The notes under the pieces are model-generated. The model was not told the origin of the DNA. It did not search any database and saw only the letters and a program-made list of their open reading frames with translations. The position numbers and the translations under genes were made by a program. This document shows positions 1 to 11,103 of a stretch of 64,000 bases of DNA, piece after piece. The DNA is from Thereva unica (taxonomy: Eukaryota; Arthropoda; Insecta; Diptera; Therevidae), in the NCBI GenBank assembly GCA_949987705.1, contig OX465282.1, positions 1,228,501 through 1,292,500 on the forward strand, written 5' to 3'. Each line of letters opens with the position of its first letter. The first letter of the stretch is position 1.

Positions 1-1655
1 GCTTTTCATCAACTCCAATTCTCCTGCGACAGGATAAGGAAGATATTGTAGCATCTCGCCTGTATCATCTCCATCCTCCCACCGGGGACCAACTACACAA
101 TTTGCTGGTTTTTAGCCATGGCATAATAATGAAGCACCCAAATAAATATATATGTATGTGTATGTGTAAATGTATAATAATATATATTTTCTCTCCCACA
201 ATAATTTTGCCGGTTTTACCATATTTTTCCTCAATTTTCTGGGAATTTTCTCGCGGATAAAATACAAATAAACGTCAAATTTTTTGATCCTGTTTGATTT
301 ATTGCGCGTTTGTTGAATTTATTTTGTGGCTTGGTGGTATATGGTCTTGTAGACGGGCCGCAGAGCTTCATCGATACAATTTTGACTCTACAATATAATA
401 TAATACATACATATTTTTTGTGTGCGGAGGGGGGAGGGGTATATCTTGTGTTGTACTTTGTTGGTGCGGTAGCCCCGAATAAGAATCCCTTCTGGGAGGC
501 ATTTAGGCATTGCCTGTCACTCGTATCCGCTCTGTTTAATACATAATCCGATTCTTGAGCATCCTACCGCCAGCCAAGGGTGCCAGGATCAGGATAACGA
601 ATTTATTTTCTACAATTTGATTTACTGCTTCTCAAATTGAAACGTTACCAATTCGACCGCAAATTGCCTTTCACCAAAAAACCCACCCCCGCATCCCCTC
701 CCGTACTTTTGTGTTTTTGGGGATGATCATTCGAGAAGCAGGTGTTAAATTAAATGAAGCTTTATTTCGAACAAAAATGGTAATTTCGATAAAACTTTTC
801 TTGATTGTTGAGAGTTGAGAGATTCTTTTGCCGAAGTTATTTGATCAGTGTCTCGTGGTATTTAGAGGAAAAATAAAAATTTGATTTTCCTTTATTAAAA
901 CACACACACAAATAACAAAAAGGGAAAAGCGTTATTCACCACCGTTCAAAGTTGAACAACTTGAAACAACTGTTGAAAACATAACTCAACTTTTTTGGGG
1001 GGGGGATATAACAAAGCACCTGAACCAAATTATACTTGACCTGCAGGGGAGGTTTTTCTTTTATGTAATCTTTGTTTATGAGGGGATGGAATAGATTAGT
1101 GAACATCTAAGGATCAGCGGCGATTTTCGATGTAGATTTATTTTGCTTGAAGTCAAGAAATCGGAAAGTAGCTAACAACCTGCTTTGAAGTAAACAGAAA
1201 ACCTTGAGAGCAAATTTTCTACGTCAGCTTGGCAACGTTCTAACTGACCAAATTGGGCGTGTGTGAATTCCATACCCCAATTAAGTCCTAATATTATATA
1301 TATGAGCGTTCGTGTCTATTGGTTGAGTCTTTGATCTGAGTTGAACTACACTCCACTTTCTAATGTTTTCTGATCGTATTTCCTACCACAAATCTTCTTT
1401 TCTTTTAAATTTTGGTAGTCTTCTTCTTCTTTTAACCGTTAGCTGGCGGACCCGCTTTGAAAAATGCGGTTTCTTGCCTTGTTTATTCATTCAATTCGGC
1501 AGATCGACCACCCTCCTCCTTTCACACCTGGGCTTGGGACCAGGCGACTGCGGAGTGAAATTTTGGTAGTAGTAAGGCTATGAGGGTACTATCGCAGTGA
1601 TGTCATCGGTTGAGGGCTCGGGTGCGAGCTTTATTGGGGACAAGAACCTGTGCGG
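1..1655. other. No gene recognised
   Basis: I see no supported gene in this stretch. It is AT-rich, with homopolymer runs (a G8-9 run near 1002) and a short CA run near 902. Open frames here are short, lack recognisable motifs and look like chance. Confidence 0.6.
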
Positions 1656-1689
1656 TCAGCTTTTTTGCATTGAGCTTTCGCACCGCCTG

Positions 1690-1883
1690 TATGAAACCCT
1701 GCCTGGTCTGTTTGGTCTATCTAGTTTAATCTGCATGCCTGTATAGCTTTCGACCTGAGAGCAGATAGACGAAGAAAACCAACTGAAAGACCAGAAATAC
1801 CAGCCAGACAAGATAGACCAGACAAACCAGATAAACCAGGCAGGCCAAAAGAAAAAGACAGTCAGACCAGACAGGGTTTCACA
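1690..1883. repeat. Inverted repeat with ACCAGACA-rich spacer
   Basis: The segment at 1690-1710 pairs with 1863-1883 at about 19 of 21 positions, the core being GAAACCCTG(C/T)CTGGTCTG. The spacer is full of degenerate ACCAGACA/TGTCTGGT words, especially at 1795-1845, so the whole ~190 bp could fold. A similar accaggcag/gacaggcag word cluster recurs near 14705-14735. It could be a small foldback element or decayed MITE; no target duplication was found. Confidence 0.4.
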
Positions 1884-2204
1884 CAAGTGGTGCTGAAGCC
1901 CAACAGCTGCACAGCTGACCCTTCGTGTTTCCCATGTTTCGGGGGAACATGGGGACACGAACCACGTTGTGGGGTCAAGGCTTTAAGGAGGTATCCAGCA
2001 GAACACCGTGATGACGCGGATACTGCAGTCAAGTCTCCACAGTACAGCCCATGACTTTTGTAGCGAAGGAGAGGGATACGGGTGCGGTTTCGTTGGGGTG
2101 AAATAACATCGCCACGGTGTATGTGAGCGTGTATCTGATCCCAAGTGACCAGATAGACGACTTCCAGGAAAAATTGGACTGTTTGGAAGTTCGCGCTTCG
2201 GGAG

Positions 2205-2460
2205 GCATTGGGAGACCTGGTGGTCGCTAGGGACTTTAACGCTAGACCGGTCGAATGGGTGGAGGCCCGGCCTAATTCCCGTGGAGAAAGAGTGATGGAC
2301 ATGGTGTCCCGGTTGGGGCTAATAGTGCTCAACACCGGCTCCACGCCAATCTTCAGAATGCCGGAGCCATAGTGGCAGAATCCTTGATATCTCTCTAGCC
2401 AATGAACATCCGGCGCGAGTGGCAGACGGGAAAGTGGTCGAAGACTATACGGGAAGCGAT
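2205..2460 (+). pseudogene. Endonuclease domain fragment (R1-like)
   Basis: Reading from 2211 gives GDLVVARDFNARPVEW, which matches the GDFNA.. catalytic region of the apurinic-type endonuclease of R1-group elements. It is followed by SRGERVMDMVSRLGL and, after a frame change, by ILDISLANEHPARVADGK and then YTGSDP, the degraded form of the family's terminal YTGSDH. There the catalytic His is lost to a stop. This domain nicks the target DNA in the intact family. A 20-bp unit reading caggaacatgatgtatgg is duplicated in tandem at 2470-2510, just downstream. The fragment cannot be functional. Confidence 0.65.
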
Positions 2461-2559
2461 CCCTAGGGTTCAGGAACATGATGTATGGTCCAGGAACATG
2501 ATGTATGGCCGGCTACCACTGCTCCATTTGCACGAACGCAGTTTCCCTGCTCGCCGGAA

Positions 2560-3305
2560 GATCGTAAGACTTGTACTGATCTGCAAGGGAGGGGGCCGGC
2601 AAACACGGCGGCATCTTACAGACCCTTGCGTATGCTGGACACGATGGGGAAGCTACTGGAGAGGCTACTGCGGCCACGCCTTCACGAGACCCTACAGACG
2701 GTTCGGCGTCTGACCGGGCCGCTCTACTATTTACGCGATCAAACAGGTGGTTGAGGCTGTCAGGTCGACCGAACGAAACCACTTTTCCCGACACGTGTGC
2801 CACTCAGGCCACTCAGAAGTAAAGAACGCCTTCAACTCCCTTAGGTGGGACAGGACCTTTCGCGCGACTTTGGACTCCCTCAGTACCTGCAAAGGATACT
2901 GGAGAATTACCTGAATAAGCGCTTCATAGAATACGAAACCAACTATGGCCAGTGAAGAAGAGAGATAACATCTGGGGCCGCCCAGGGCTCAATTCTGGGA
3001 CCTGACGTTTGGAACATTTCCGGGCTCCTGCCTACGCACATGCCCGAGGCTCTTTTCCTGGTGGGGCACGCAGACGACGTCGCGGTAATCATCATCGCGA
3101 GAGATATCAAAGCCGTGCATATGCGCTTCAACCAGGCAATGCGTAGAATCTCTTCCTGGAGGGCCAACTGCGGGCTTGAGCTTGCAGCTCCCAAAACGGA
3201 GAAAGTTTTACTCATGAAAAAGCACATTAACACGGTGCGCTTTTTCGAGGAGCTCGAAAGCATGACCCCCGACAGAATTGTTTGGATAATGCTCCGAGAC
3301 CCTTA
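2560..3305 (+). pseudogene. Reverse transcriptase fragment (R1-like)
   Basis: Successive blocks of an RT domain are visible: YRPLRMLDTMGKLLERLL near 2620, VKNAFNSLRWD near 2820 (motif A region, where the usual catalytic Asp context is eroded), GAAQGSILGPDVWN near 2970 (motif B), and GHADDVAVI near 3064 (motif C, with His in place of the usual Tyr/Phe). SSWRANCGLELAAPKTE follows. Stops and a frameshift near 2750-2960 separate the blocks. The domain would copy element RNA at the nicked target in an intact copy. Confidence 0.75.
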
Positions 3306-3569
3306 GGAATGATCAAGGGTGGTGCGGTTTGTTCAGGCCATCTCAAAAACGAATATGATGGGGACGGAGGGTCGCTGATCTGTCTCCACAAAGCTCTGAC
3401 ATCTTCTCGCTCAAGCTGGGGAGACCCGAAAGGGTATTGTTGGTGACGCCCGCCCGAAGTAATGCCTCAAGGTGGTCCGGGTGGGGTAAACGTCACCGAA
3501 AGCGACTACCGTCTGAGTGTTGATCCTCAGCGGTGTCTCCTGTCCTGCCTGATGTAAGAATCTCACCAT

Positions 3570-6500
3570 GCCTCGCCAAAAAAACCTTTACAAAGCTTGC
3601 CTTTTCTCTCATTCGTATTCTCTTTCGCTCTCTCTATCCCGTGTTATCCCATCAAAAGCCCAACATGGCGTATTTTTGGGAGATTTTCTGCCATTAATTT
3701 TAAAGGGCTTGAACTCCATAGCTTAACTACTTGTCCGATAGAGTGTATTTCAAGAGATAGTTTCTCTCATCAGTCTCCGGATCAATACATTAGCATCAGG
3801 ACTACTTAAGTGATTAAAAAGTGAAAAGGGCTAGAATCAAGTATCATAAAATACCCGTAAGGTACTCTATCAAACCCGTGAATATGTCACCGCCAGAAAA
3901 ATTATCATTTTTCCATTATGACCCAAAAAAAAACGTCCATCGAAAAATATACAATATTAATCAGATAAACAAATGTTATCGGAATTTCTCGGACAAGATA
4001 CACAAAAAGCAACAAATTGTTGGCGTTGTCCCAGATTAATTTTGATGAATCGTCCTCGCAGACTGTCCCACTCTCAGTAATTCCTTTCTCGAAACGGCCT
4101 TAGTACGTCTCGTCTACGGCACAGGGAAAGGGTCCTCGATGGCGTAATCTATTGGCATCCTGACGTAAAACGGATATCCTGATTGATAGATGGCATGGAT
4201 ACACAGATCCATCCAAAAGTCCCCGGGATAGTTATCGTAAATTCGTAGATGATTGATTGAGATCTACTAAGTTAACCAGATTCTTCTCATGACAGTTTTT
4301 TTTCCAGATCTAGCCTATGATTGGGGTAATCCACTTGTGGTTGATTGATGGCGACAACGAATAAATATTATACCCTTATGTTGGCACCCTTTTGGCACCG
4401 TAATATAAAGATTTATCAATGTTATTAATTTTTTCATCCTCGGTAATCAATTTATTAAAAATGAAAAGGGAATTAATTTTTTGCGATATCCTTTCACTGA
4501 TATCAAGTGTAATCTGATAAGAAGAAATATTTCCGAATATTAGGCTAAGGTGGGGGGAATCCGCAAAAATTAATATTTTCTCCTTTATTTATCTTCATTA
4601 AGAAGTTTTCTGGCAGCCAGAAGCCCCCACAATCTCTCGATATTTGATTCACGGCATTTTCCGGGGGGATGAAATATAATGTACAAAAGGGGGAATTCCT
4701 GCGGTTAAAAGGGAGCATCCGAGCCTCGAACTTGGATAATTAGAAATTGAATTAAGGTTAATCTTTTGCTGGTAGTGTTTTTTGTGGAACGTGTTTTATT
4801 GAAAAATAGGATCGAAGAATTTTGCGGCGGGCAAAAATAACTTCCGAGAACTTGGGAGCTACGATCCTGTCTCAAGTCATTGACCTAAATAAAGAGAAAA
4901 TTGATTTGTTCCTTCAAGATTCTGGATTTCTTTGGGTTTTTTCTTAGAATTGCCGATATTCCAACAGATTTTCGCATTTATTTACGTAATAAATTATTTG
5001 TGGATTGTGTTTTGGTTTTAAGATAGAAAATTAATGGAACACAATTGAATTAATTAATTATTTATGGGTGATACTGTCAAGTAATCAGGACGTGAGATAA
5101 TCAAAACAATTAGGGTAAATAATTTGTAATTGGGAGGTCTACTACTTTATGCTGTTGTGGTGTTGATGGAATATTAAAGGATTTATTTCCAAGGAGTTGA
5201 GGTGGCTTAATGAAATTGGATGGACAAGTTTAGGGTTATGTCAAACAGCGCACACAATTTAACAGAAAATTTAGGTCGAAATATAATAGATGAGAAAAAT
5301 ATTCTTCCTGCATCCCCATCTTGGCCATGGCGGCGGCGTCACAGCCTTTTTAGGTAATTTGATAGGTTTCTCCTTGATTTATGAGGAATAACACTCTATC
5401 AAGGCACTAGAAATGGATTCGACCCTTTTCGGCTACCCAAAATTTACCTAACGACGACTTACATCGTTATAAGGTGTCTGGATACACTTTAGTTCGGTCT
5501 TTCTTCGTTCATAAAGGAATGGCCATATATTTTAGGAAAAATGTAGCCTTTCAGAAGTTGTACATCAGTACATCTTCTGATTTTAAACATTTCGGTGTTA
5601 AAAGATTACTTTCAAACCACTTTTTCTATATCGGAGTCCTAGTAAAAGTAATGAAGCCCCCTCATTAACACTTAACGCTATCTCGAATTTTCAACTATCC
5701 ACCTCTCCTCAATCTTCACAGTGCAACCTGGCTGAACTAATTCATACCGTACAGCGTACACCCCTACTTGAAAGGTTACGGCGAACTTCTTGGCCATTGA
5801 CCTATTTTCGTCCAGTGTGTGCACACCTGCGATCAATAGACTAGTCGAACACTGTAAAAAAACTGGCTAGGGTACTCCCGGCCGCATACATATATTTCCC
5901 TACAACACTACTTTTTCCACCTAGAGAAAATAGGAAAGTAGGTACTGTGACGGTTGCGCCTGAGAACCAAAAATCAAGACCATGACTTTGTAAAAGCACC
6001 TGCAATTAGGTAATTACTTGAACAGAGTTGTTAATCAAATTGATTAATTGATCAAGACCATCGTTTTAATCTTACCAACATTCTTTCTTCGGCGCAACAT
6101 TCCTAGGAGAAAACGGTTAGAGAGGAAACAGGGGCATAGAAAGGGCACAAGTACTATCAGCTAGATAAAAGGTGCTGCAACTTCTCCACGCTTTTCTAAG
6201 AAGCAAAAAGTGCGCGAATGGAAGTCCAGGAGGTAGTTCCATTACGATAGAGTCCTCCCAGGCCACCAGAGTGCAGGAGCTTGGTGGTAATTGTAGTATT
6301 TCTCTAAAGCCTGTAGTTAGATCTTCTTATACGGTAAATCTTATTTTGGTAGATAAATCACTTCCAAAATGCGAAGGAGGACGAATATATATCATCTTGA
6401 TAGTGCACTTAAAAATCGAAAATCCTTCAGCATACTCTAAACAAAAAAAAATCCTCGACTACGTCACACTTTTCTTTGTGAACTTTGGCGATTGTATCTA

Positions 6501-7850
6501 AAAATAAAAATGTTTTTATAACATAAACAACCACTTAAGTACGTGCATACTATGGCAGCTGTCGTTTGGCTATATAAGTATTTCATAATATCCTGGAAAG
6601 TCCTTCAATCTATCGAAGGACTTGATCTTTAGTGGCTCACTGATAGCATTTTGCAAAGACGTGAACAAACATTTCAACTAGAAATGGCCCCCCGTATAAA
6701 TATCGACATATTAAGTCACGTACTGGCCTCGATATAGCATAAAAATACTCGTATACTAGTGGCTGGAAAGGACGTGCCTTAAGGACGACGTGAAACATTA
6801 GTAAAATGCTGAAAATGTTTAAGTTTTGTATGGGAATGATGTGAATGAATGTTTGAGACGAAAACTGATGGGAAAAAGAAGACGATTTTTTTCAAATCGT
6901 TTTTAAAGCATTTAAAATTTTTCGTAGTAAGGACTTTAATGGTAAGGACTTAATTTAAATTTGGTCTTCATAGATGAATTTTATTACTAACGTGGTTTTA
7001 TTCATCAAAACTTGCTCTAGTAGATGGTGCTTAAATTATGCTTCAGGTCTGTAATTATCTAAAATTACGCCCAGAAGGAATATGATAATGAGTGAGCACT
7101 CCTGCATGAATCGTCTCTAGAAGATGCTGCTACAATATAGTGTGGCCATCGTGTACTGTCTAAAGTTGAAACTCTTAATGAGACTCTGCTGTACTGAAGT
7201 CATTTATTAATTAAGATTTTAAATTAGAAATCGATATTTATGTTTGGGCACTGAATACGAATGAATATTGAACAGCAGATTGCAGGGCTCTTACTCAATC
7301 GTTCCAACTAATTGAACCGAAGCATAAAGGGTGTGTATGTGGTAGTTACATATATTTTCATGGGGATCGAAGAGTTTTAAGTTTATGCTGCAGGCAGCTG
7401 CTGGTGGTGACATATTGGGAAAACTAATATCGAGTGAATTTTAATAAGAATTTACGAGAACTTTCCGAATTGCAACGACCAAGACTATCAATAATGAATC
7501 AATCAAAAATTTTAACAAAATATATTTGTTATTATGACGTAAAAAAGAAGGTAGCCTAAGTTTCGTGACCACATCAAAGAATAATGTCTAGTAGTTAGGG
7601 TAATTAGAAGAATAGAAGATAATATAATAAATTGGAAGGAGTTGGGGGATGCTCGGGGAGATGACGCTGAACCTTACATTTAAACTCTAGAAAGTTCTAC
7701 AAGTTCGGAAATACCGTCTGCGAAAGATTGTCCCACAGTCTAGTTGTTCAATTTATAAACGAACTTCTAAACCATAGCCAAGAGTGTGCGCGAAAAGGAG
7801 GATCATAGGCTATAGGTACTCTTTCCAGATTTGCTACTACGATGGAAGCT
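3570..7850. other. No gene recognised (4.3 kb)
   Basis: Nothing supportable was found on either strand. Open frames at 3597-4039, 5474-5668 and 6172-6501 have AT-driven composition and no motif. A gypsy-type leader or LTR could lie in the last kilobase, given the integrase remnant that starts at about 8060, but I see no LTR pair. Confidence 0.5.
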
Positions 7851-8059
7851 CTAATTCACCAACCCGGTGAGCCCTTACCCATAGCACCCGCAAAAAATGG
7901 GAGTACTACAAAAGATGCAGGACGTAGATGAAGAAAATAACCAACACGCCCCAAACTCAAATGGCCCCGATATAGACGAAGGCCCTAAAGAAATAGATCT
8001 CGGAACAGAGATACCCCAAACTGCCGAAACCCCCCAAGATACCTCCATCTAATTACCAC

Positions 8060-8860
8060 AAAAAGTTGAGGTTATAACAAGTCCCGAAGAAATCAATACC
8101 ATACTGAAGGACTACCACGACTCCCCTTTCGGTGGACACCAAGGAATCGTTAAGACATATAACCGCATACGTCGGAAATATTGGTAGAGACGTATGTTTC
8201 GCAGTATCGCTACATAACAAATGTCGAACGATGCAGGCCTCTAGACAATTCTAAATGCCCATGGTTATCACTGACATAGCTGAAAAACCCTTCGAAAAAG
8301 TCTATTTAGACATAAGTAGATCCCCTGGAAGAAACACATTCGGGAAACAAGTATATCCTAACCTACCAGCTTAACCTGACCAAATTTGTTGACTGGTATG
8401 CTATTCCCAACGCGAAAACTCAGACGGTGGCACAAATGCGCTACCGCATACCCAAACAAATGGTCACCGACCAGGGATCGAATTTCCTCAGTAACTTCTT
8501 CAGAGGCATGTACAGGCTGTTAAAGGTGAGGAGGCTCCATTGATGAAATTGATTTGTAGATGAAGGTCCCTACAGTTCGATCAGTTTCTACGTACGGCAA
8601 CGCTCGTCTATAACAATAGTGTACGCGAGGGGACGAAACTTACGCCCATGGACTGCCTCTAGGGTTTCACCGTCGACGTCCCGTCTAATCTAAAACGCAA
8701 CCCGAGCCCCTTTATAATAGCCAAAGTTACTACCGTCAACTGCGGTACCAACTGTAAAAGTCTTACGCCCTAGAAAGGAGGAACCTGCTGGCCAGTAAGA
8801 CTCGCTCCAAAGCGTACTACGGTGGCAACGCACGTTTCCTAGCTCTTCATATAGGTGGTA
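8060..8860 (+). pseudogene. Gypsy integrase remnant
   Basis: The HHCC zinc-binding region opens with YHDSPFGGHQGIVKTYNRI near 8112, followed by an eroded KCRTMQ. The core shows EKPFEKVYLDI (first catalytic Asp) near 8282 and MVTDQGSNFLS (second catalytic Asp) near 8460. The downstream YNNSVREGTKLTPMDCL near 8605 matches the post-core region of gypsy integrases. Several frame changes and stops (for example near 8185, 8365 and 8660) break it. In the intact family it joins the reverse-transcribed DNA to the genome. Confidence 0.7.
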
Positions 8861-9229
8861 AGTTTCTCTTGCGCAACGAGGCCGGGAAACACAAATCTGA
8901 GGAGGGCCCTACTCAGTAGTAGCAGTCCCAAGCTCTGTGAACACCATCATCAAAATAAATAGGAGATTGGCTACCGTCAATAATAACCGCTTGAAGCCGT
9001 TTTCTGCAACTTGACTTTAAGCCATCAAAACAGGTCTTGCCTACTTTCGCCTAACAGTGCTTCACCGTATAAAACGCCGACTTTGATTGATGGCACGCAT
9101 GGATCGCATGGATCACATTCATATATACACAAACTTTAATAGGTCAAGCCAGACACCGGCTACAACTAAGCTAAATATCGGCAACTAAATTAATCTCCTA
9201 TGTATTTATAATCTCATTTGCAGCGCAAC

Positions 9230-9960
9230 ATGCGAACGCTGGTTTTCCTACTACTTATACAAATGGCCGCAAGCGGTACCGGGCCATGATCCTATGCCTA
9301 TAACTACGAACGGAGTACTCTATGAATTATTGGGAGATTTATGGCTCTATACATCATGAGTGACTGCTAACTGAGTTAGGCCTCCAGGAACTGAACGCAC
9401 ACACGGCATTAGCCGAGCAGGCCGAGGAAGGGGTGCACCGGTTATATACGGATGACGGCTCCACGACATGCCAGGCCCTGCAGATAAGTATGCACTGGGT
9501 CATAAACCACATAAAACAGCGTACCCAAACAATTTGGGAGCTGGTAGCCATCGATCATTATTTGATACCATCGGACATGCCCTGCACCTACTATTCGGAA
9601 CTATGGACGGCAATAATGAGCAAGAAGTCTATAGTCCGTTAGGAGAGCTAGAGACTAATCAAATTGTTCTAAAAGAACAGGAGTAACTTCAAATAATGGT
9701 AGTCAACAACACCTTACGAGAAATTCCTGGACGGCGGTCAGAAAGCCGGGAAAACAAAAAGGAGACCCAGACAGCAGCCGATTTGCCTAAAGTTTCTGGA
9801 CCAGCACCAGTTCCAATATAATATACGAGGGGCAGTTCCATTCCGGGTCTATTTGTTGAGCTGCCTAAATGGCATCGGACAGAGGACTCCTCAGAGGAGC
9901 AGAAACCCCAAAGAAAAAAGGGGAACCCCAATGACCCCTCCTCTCTGCCCCAAGTTTACT
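9230..9960 (+). pseudogene. Envelope-like remnant of an errantivirus
   Basis: A Met-started hydrophobic leader (MRTLVFLLLIQMAASGTG) begins at 9230, right after the integrase tail, and stops soon after. Further down, a frame at 9468-9686 contains FDTIGHALHLLFGTMDGNN, which resembles the conserved region following the cleavage site of insect errantivirus envelope proteins. The position after integrase supports the call. The region is broken by stops in every frame and cannot make a product. It could instead be an unrelated third ORF. Confidence 0.45.
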
Positions 9961-10106
9961 GTTTCACCAGGAGACCAAGGCAGGGAGGGCTGGTGTGGAA
10001 TTGATTCATGTATCACCCCTGTCGACTCCTAGCGATACTTACTACCAGTCCAGCTGATGAGGGAAATCGGATTCAAAAACCACCGAGACGCTGTCAATAG
10101 CCAAAT

Positions 10107-11103
10107 CCTTACTAATATTATAAATGCGAAAGTAACTCTGTCTGTATGTCTGTCAGCTTGTCTGTCTGTCTGTTACGCTTTCACGCCTAAACCACTGGAC
10201 CGATTTTAATGAAATTTGCTACAGACATAGTTTAGGCTTTGGAGACGGACATAGTCTACTTTTTTTTTTAGAGAAAAAAAGGGTTGAAGGGGGTGAAATG
10301 GGGTTCAATAAGTTGTAAGGGGATTTTTTTTCTTTACTTTTTTTCTATTGTATAAAAAGTAACTTACTGACAGACAACGCACAACCTAAACCGCTAGAGC
10401 TAAAGGGTTTGAAATTTTGACAGTGCATCCTTAGCGATTTTTCGAAATTCATCCCCTAAGGGGGTGAAATGGGGTTAAGCTGAAGGGCTTTAATTTTGAC
10501 CGTATAATCCCTCCCTATAATGACGTGTGCGATTTCTTCGATTTCCCTAAGGGGGTTAAATGGCGTTACCCCAAACCGCTGGAGCTAAACGGCTGAAATT
10601 TTGACAGTGCATCTCTATTATAACGTGGACATTCACTAAGAAGCGATTTTTCGAAATTCAACGGAGTGAAATGAGGTTACCAAACTACTGGAGCTATAGG
10701 GCTGAAATTTCGACAGTGCATCCCTATAATGACGTGGACATCCACTAAGAGACGATTACTCGAAATTCATCCCCTAAGGGGGTGCAATGGGGTTAACCCA
10801 AACCTCTGAAGCTGAAGGGCTGAAATTTTGACAGTGCATCCCTATAATCACGTAGAAATAAATGACTCGAAATTCACTTTATTTAATATTCATTTGTGAT
10901 TGCTTCATAATTTCTTGCACCCACGTAAATAGGCGAACAAACTTAACGAACGTTCGTCATACCCTAAAATGTCACTTCTATTGATGACATATACATACAT
11001 GCCACCCTCTGCTTCAAAACTTGCAGATTTGTTGAGCAGAGGTGATCCTACGCAGCAATTTCTTATTTAAAGGCGTTGCAAGGCACGCGGGTTTTATGCT
11101 AGT
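10107..11103. mobile_element. Helitron-like non-autonomous element
   Basis: The left end reads TCCTTACTAATATTATAAA and runs into a TCTGTCTGTCTG stretch and the words ACCACTGGACCGATTTTAAT, a terminal arrangement common in insect Helitron/Helentron derivatives. The right end has a GC-rich, partly self-complementary stretch (GGCGTTGCAAGGCACGCGG) and finishes in GCTAG before T, as Helitrons do. There is no terminal inverted repeat and no target duplication, as expected. No Rep/helicase coding is present. The class is inferred from ends only. Confidence 0.55.
10375..10885. repeat. Internal degenerate tandem array, ~5 units of 100-125 bp
   Basis: Inside the Helitron-like element the same phrase recurs about five times: CCCCTAAGGGGGTGAAATGG, then AAACCGCTGGAGCTAAAGGG, then CTGAAATTTTGACAGTGCAT, then CCTATAATGACGTGGACATC, then GATTTTTCGAAATTC. 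Units differ by 10-25% and by small deletions, so this is an old array. Minisatellite arrays are common inside non-autonomous Helitrons. Confidence 0.7.

Larger units (their letters stand above)
1930..3560 (+). mobile_element. Broken R1-like non-LTR retrotransposon
   Basis: Endonuclease and reverse-transcriptase remnants lie in the expected order on the plus strand, separated by stops and frameshifts. The relation to the R1 group is inferred from the endonuclease wording and from the pattern NAFNSLRWD, then GAAQGSILGP, then an [F/Y/H]ADD box. The element is 5'-truncated or too decayed to see ORF1. Its boundaries are approximate: no poly(A) tail or target duplication was identified, and the G+C-richer composition fades out by about 3560. 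Confidence 0.7.
7850..9960 (+). mobile_element. Decayed errantivirus-like Ty3/gypsy element
   Basis: The 3' half of a Ty3/gypsy element is readable on the plus strand: integrase (about 8060-8860), then a linker, then an envelope-like remnant (about 9230-9960). This gene order is that of insect errantiviruses. Stops and frameshifts are frequent throughout. No gag, protease or RT is seen upstream, and no LTRs were recognised, so this is an internal fragment. A separate gypsy gag-protease-RT fragment at 38.06-39.02 kb may come from a related family, but the two do not overlap in content. Confidence 0.65.

Noticed and set aside
1862..2479. 205-codon minus-strand open frame
   Set aside because: It is antisense to the R1-like endonuclease remnant and partly to the ACCAGACA repeat; it has no motif of its own.
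10140..10175. TCTG microsatellite as an independent locus
   Set aside because: It is a fixed part of the Helitron-like element's left region.
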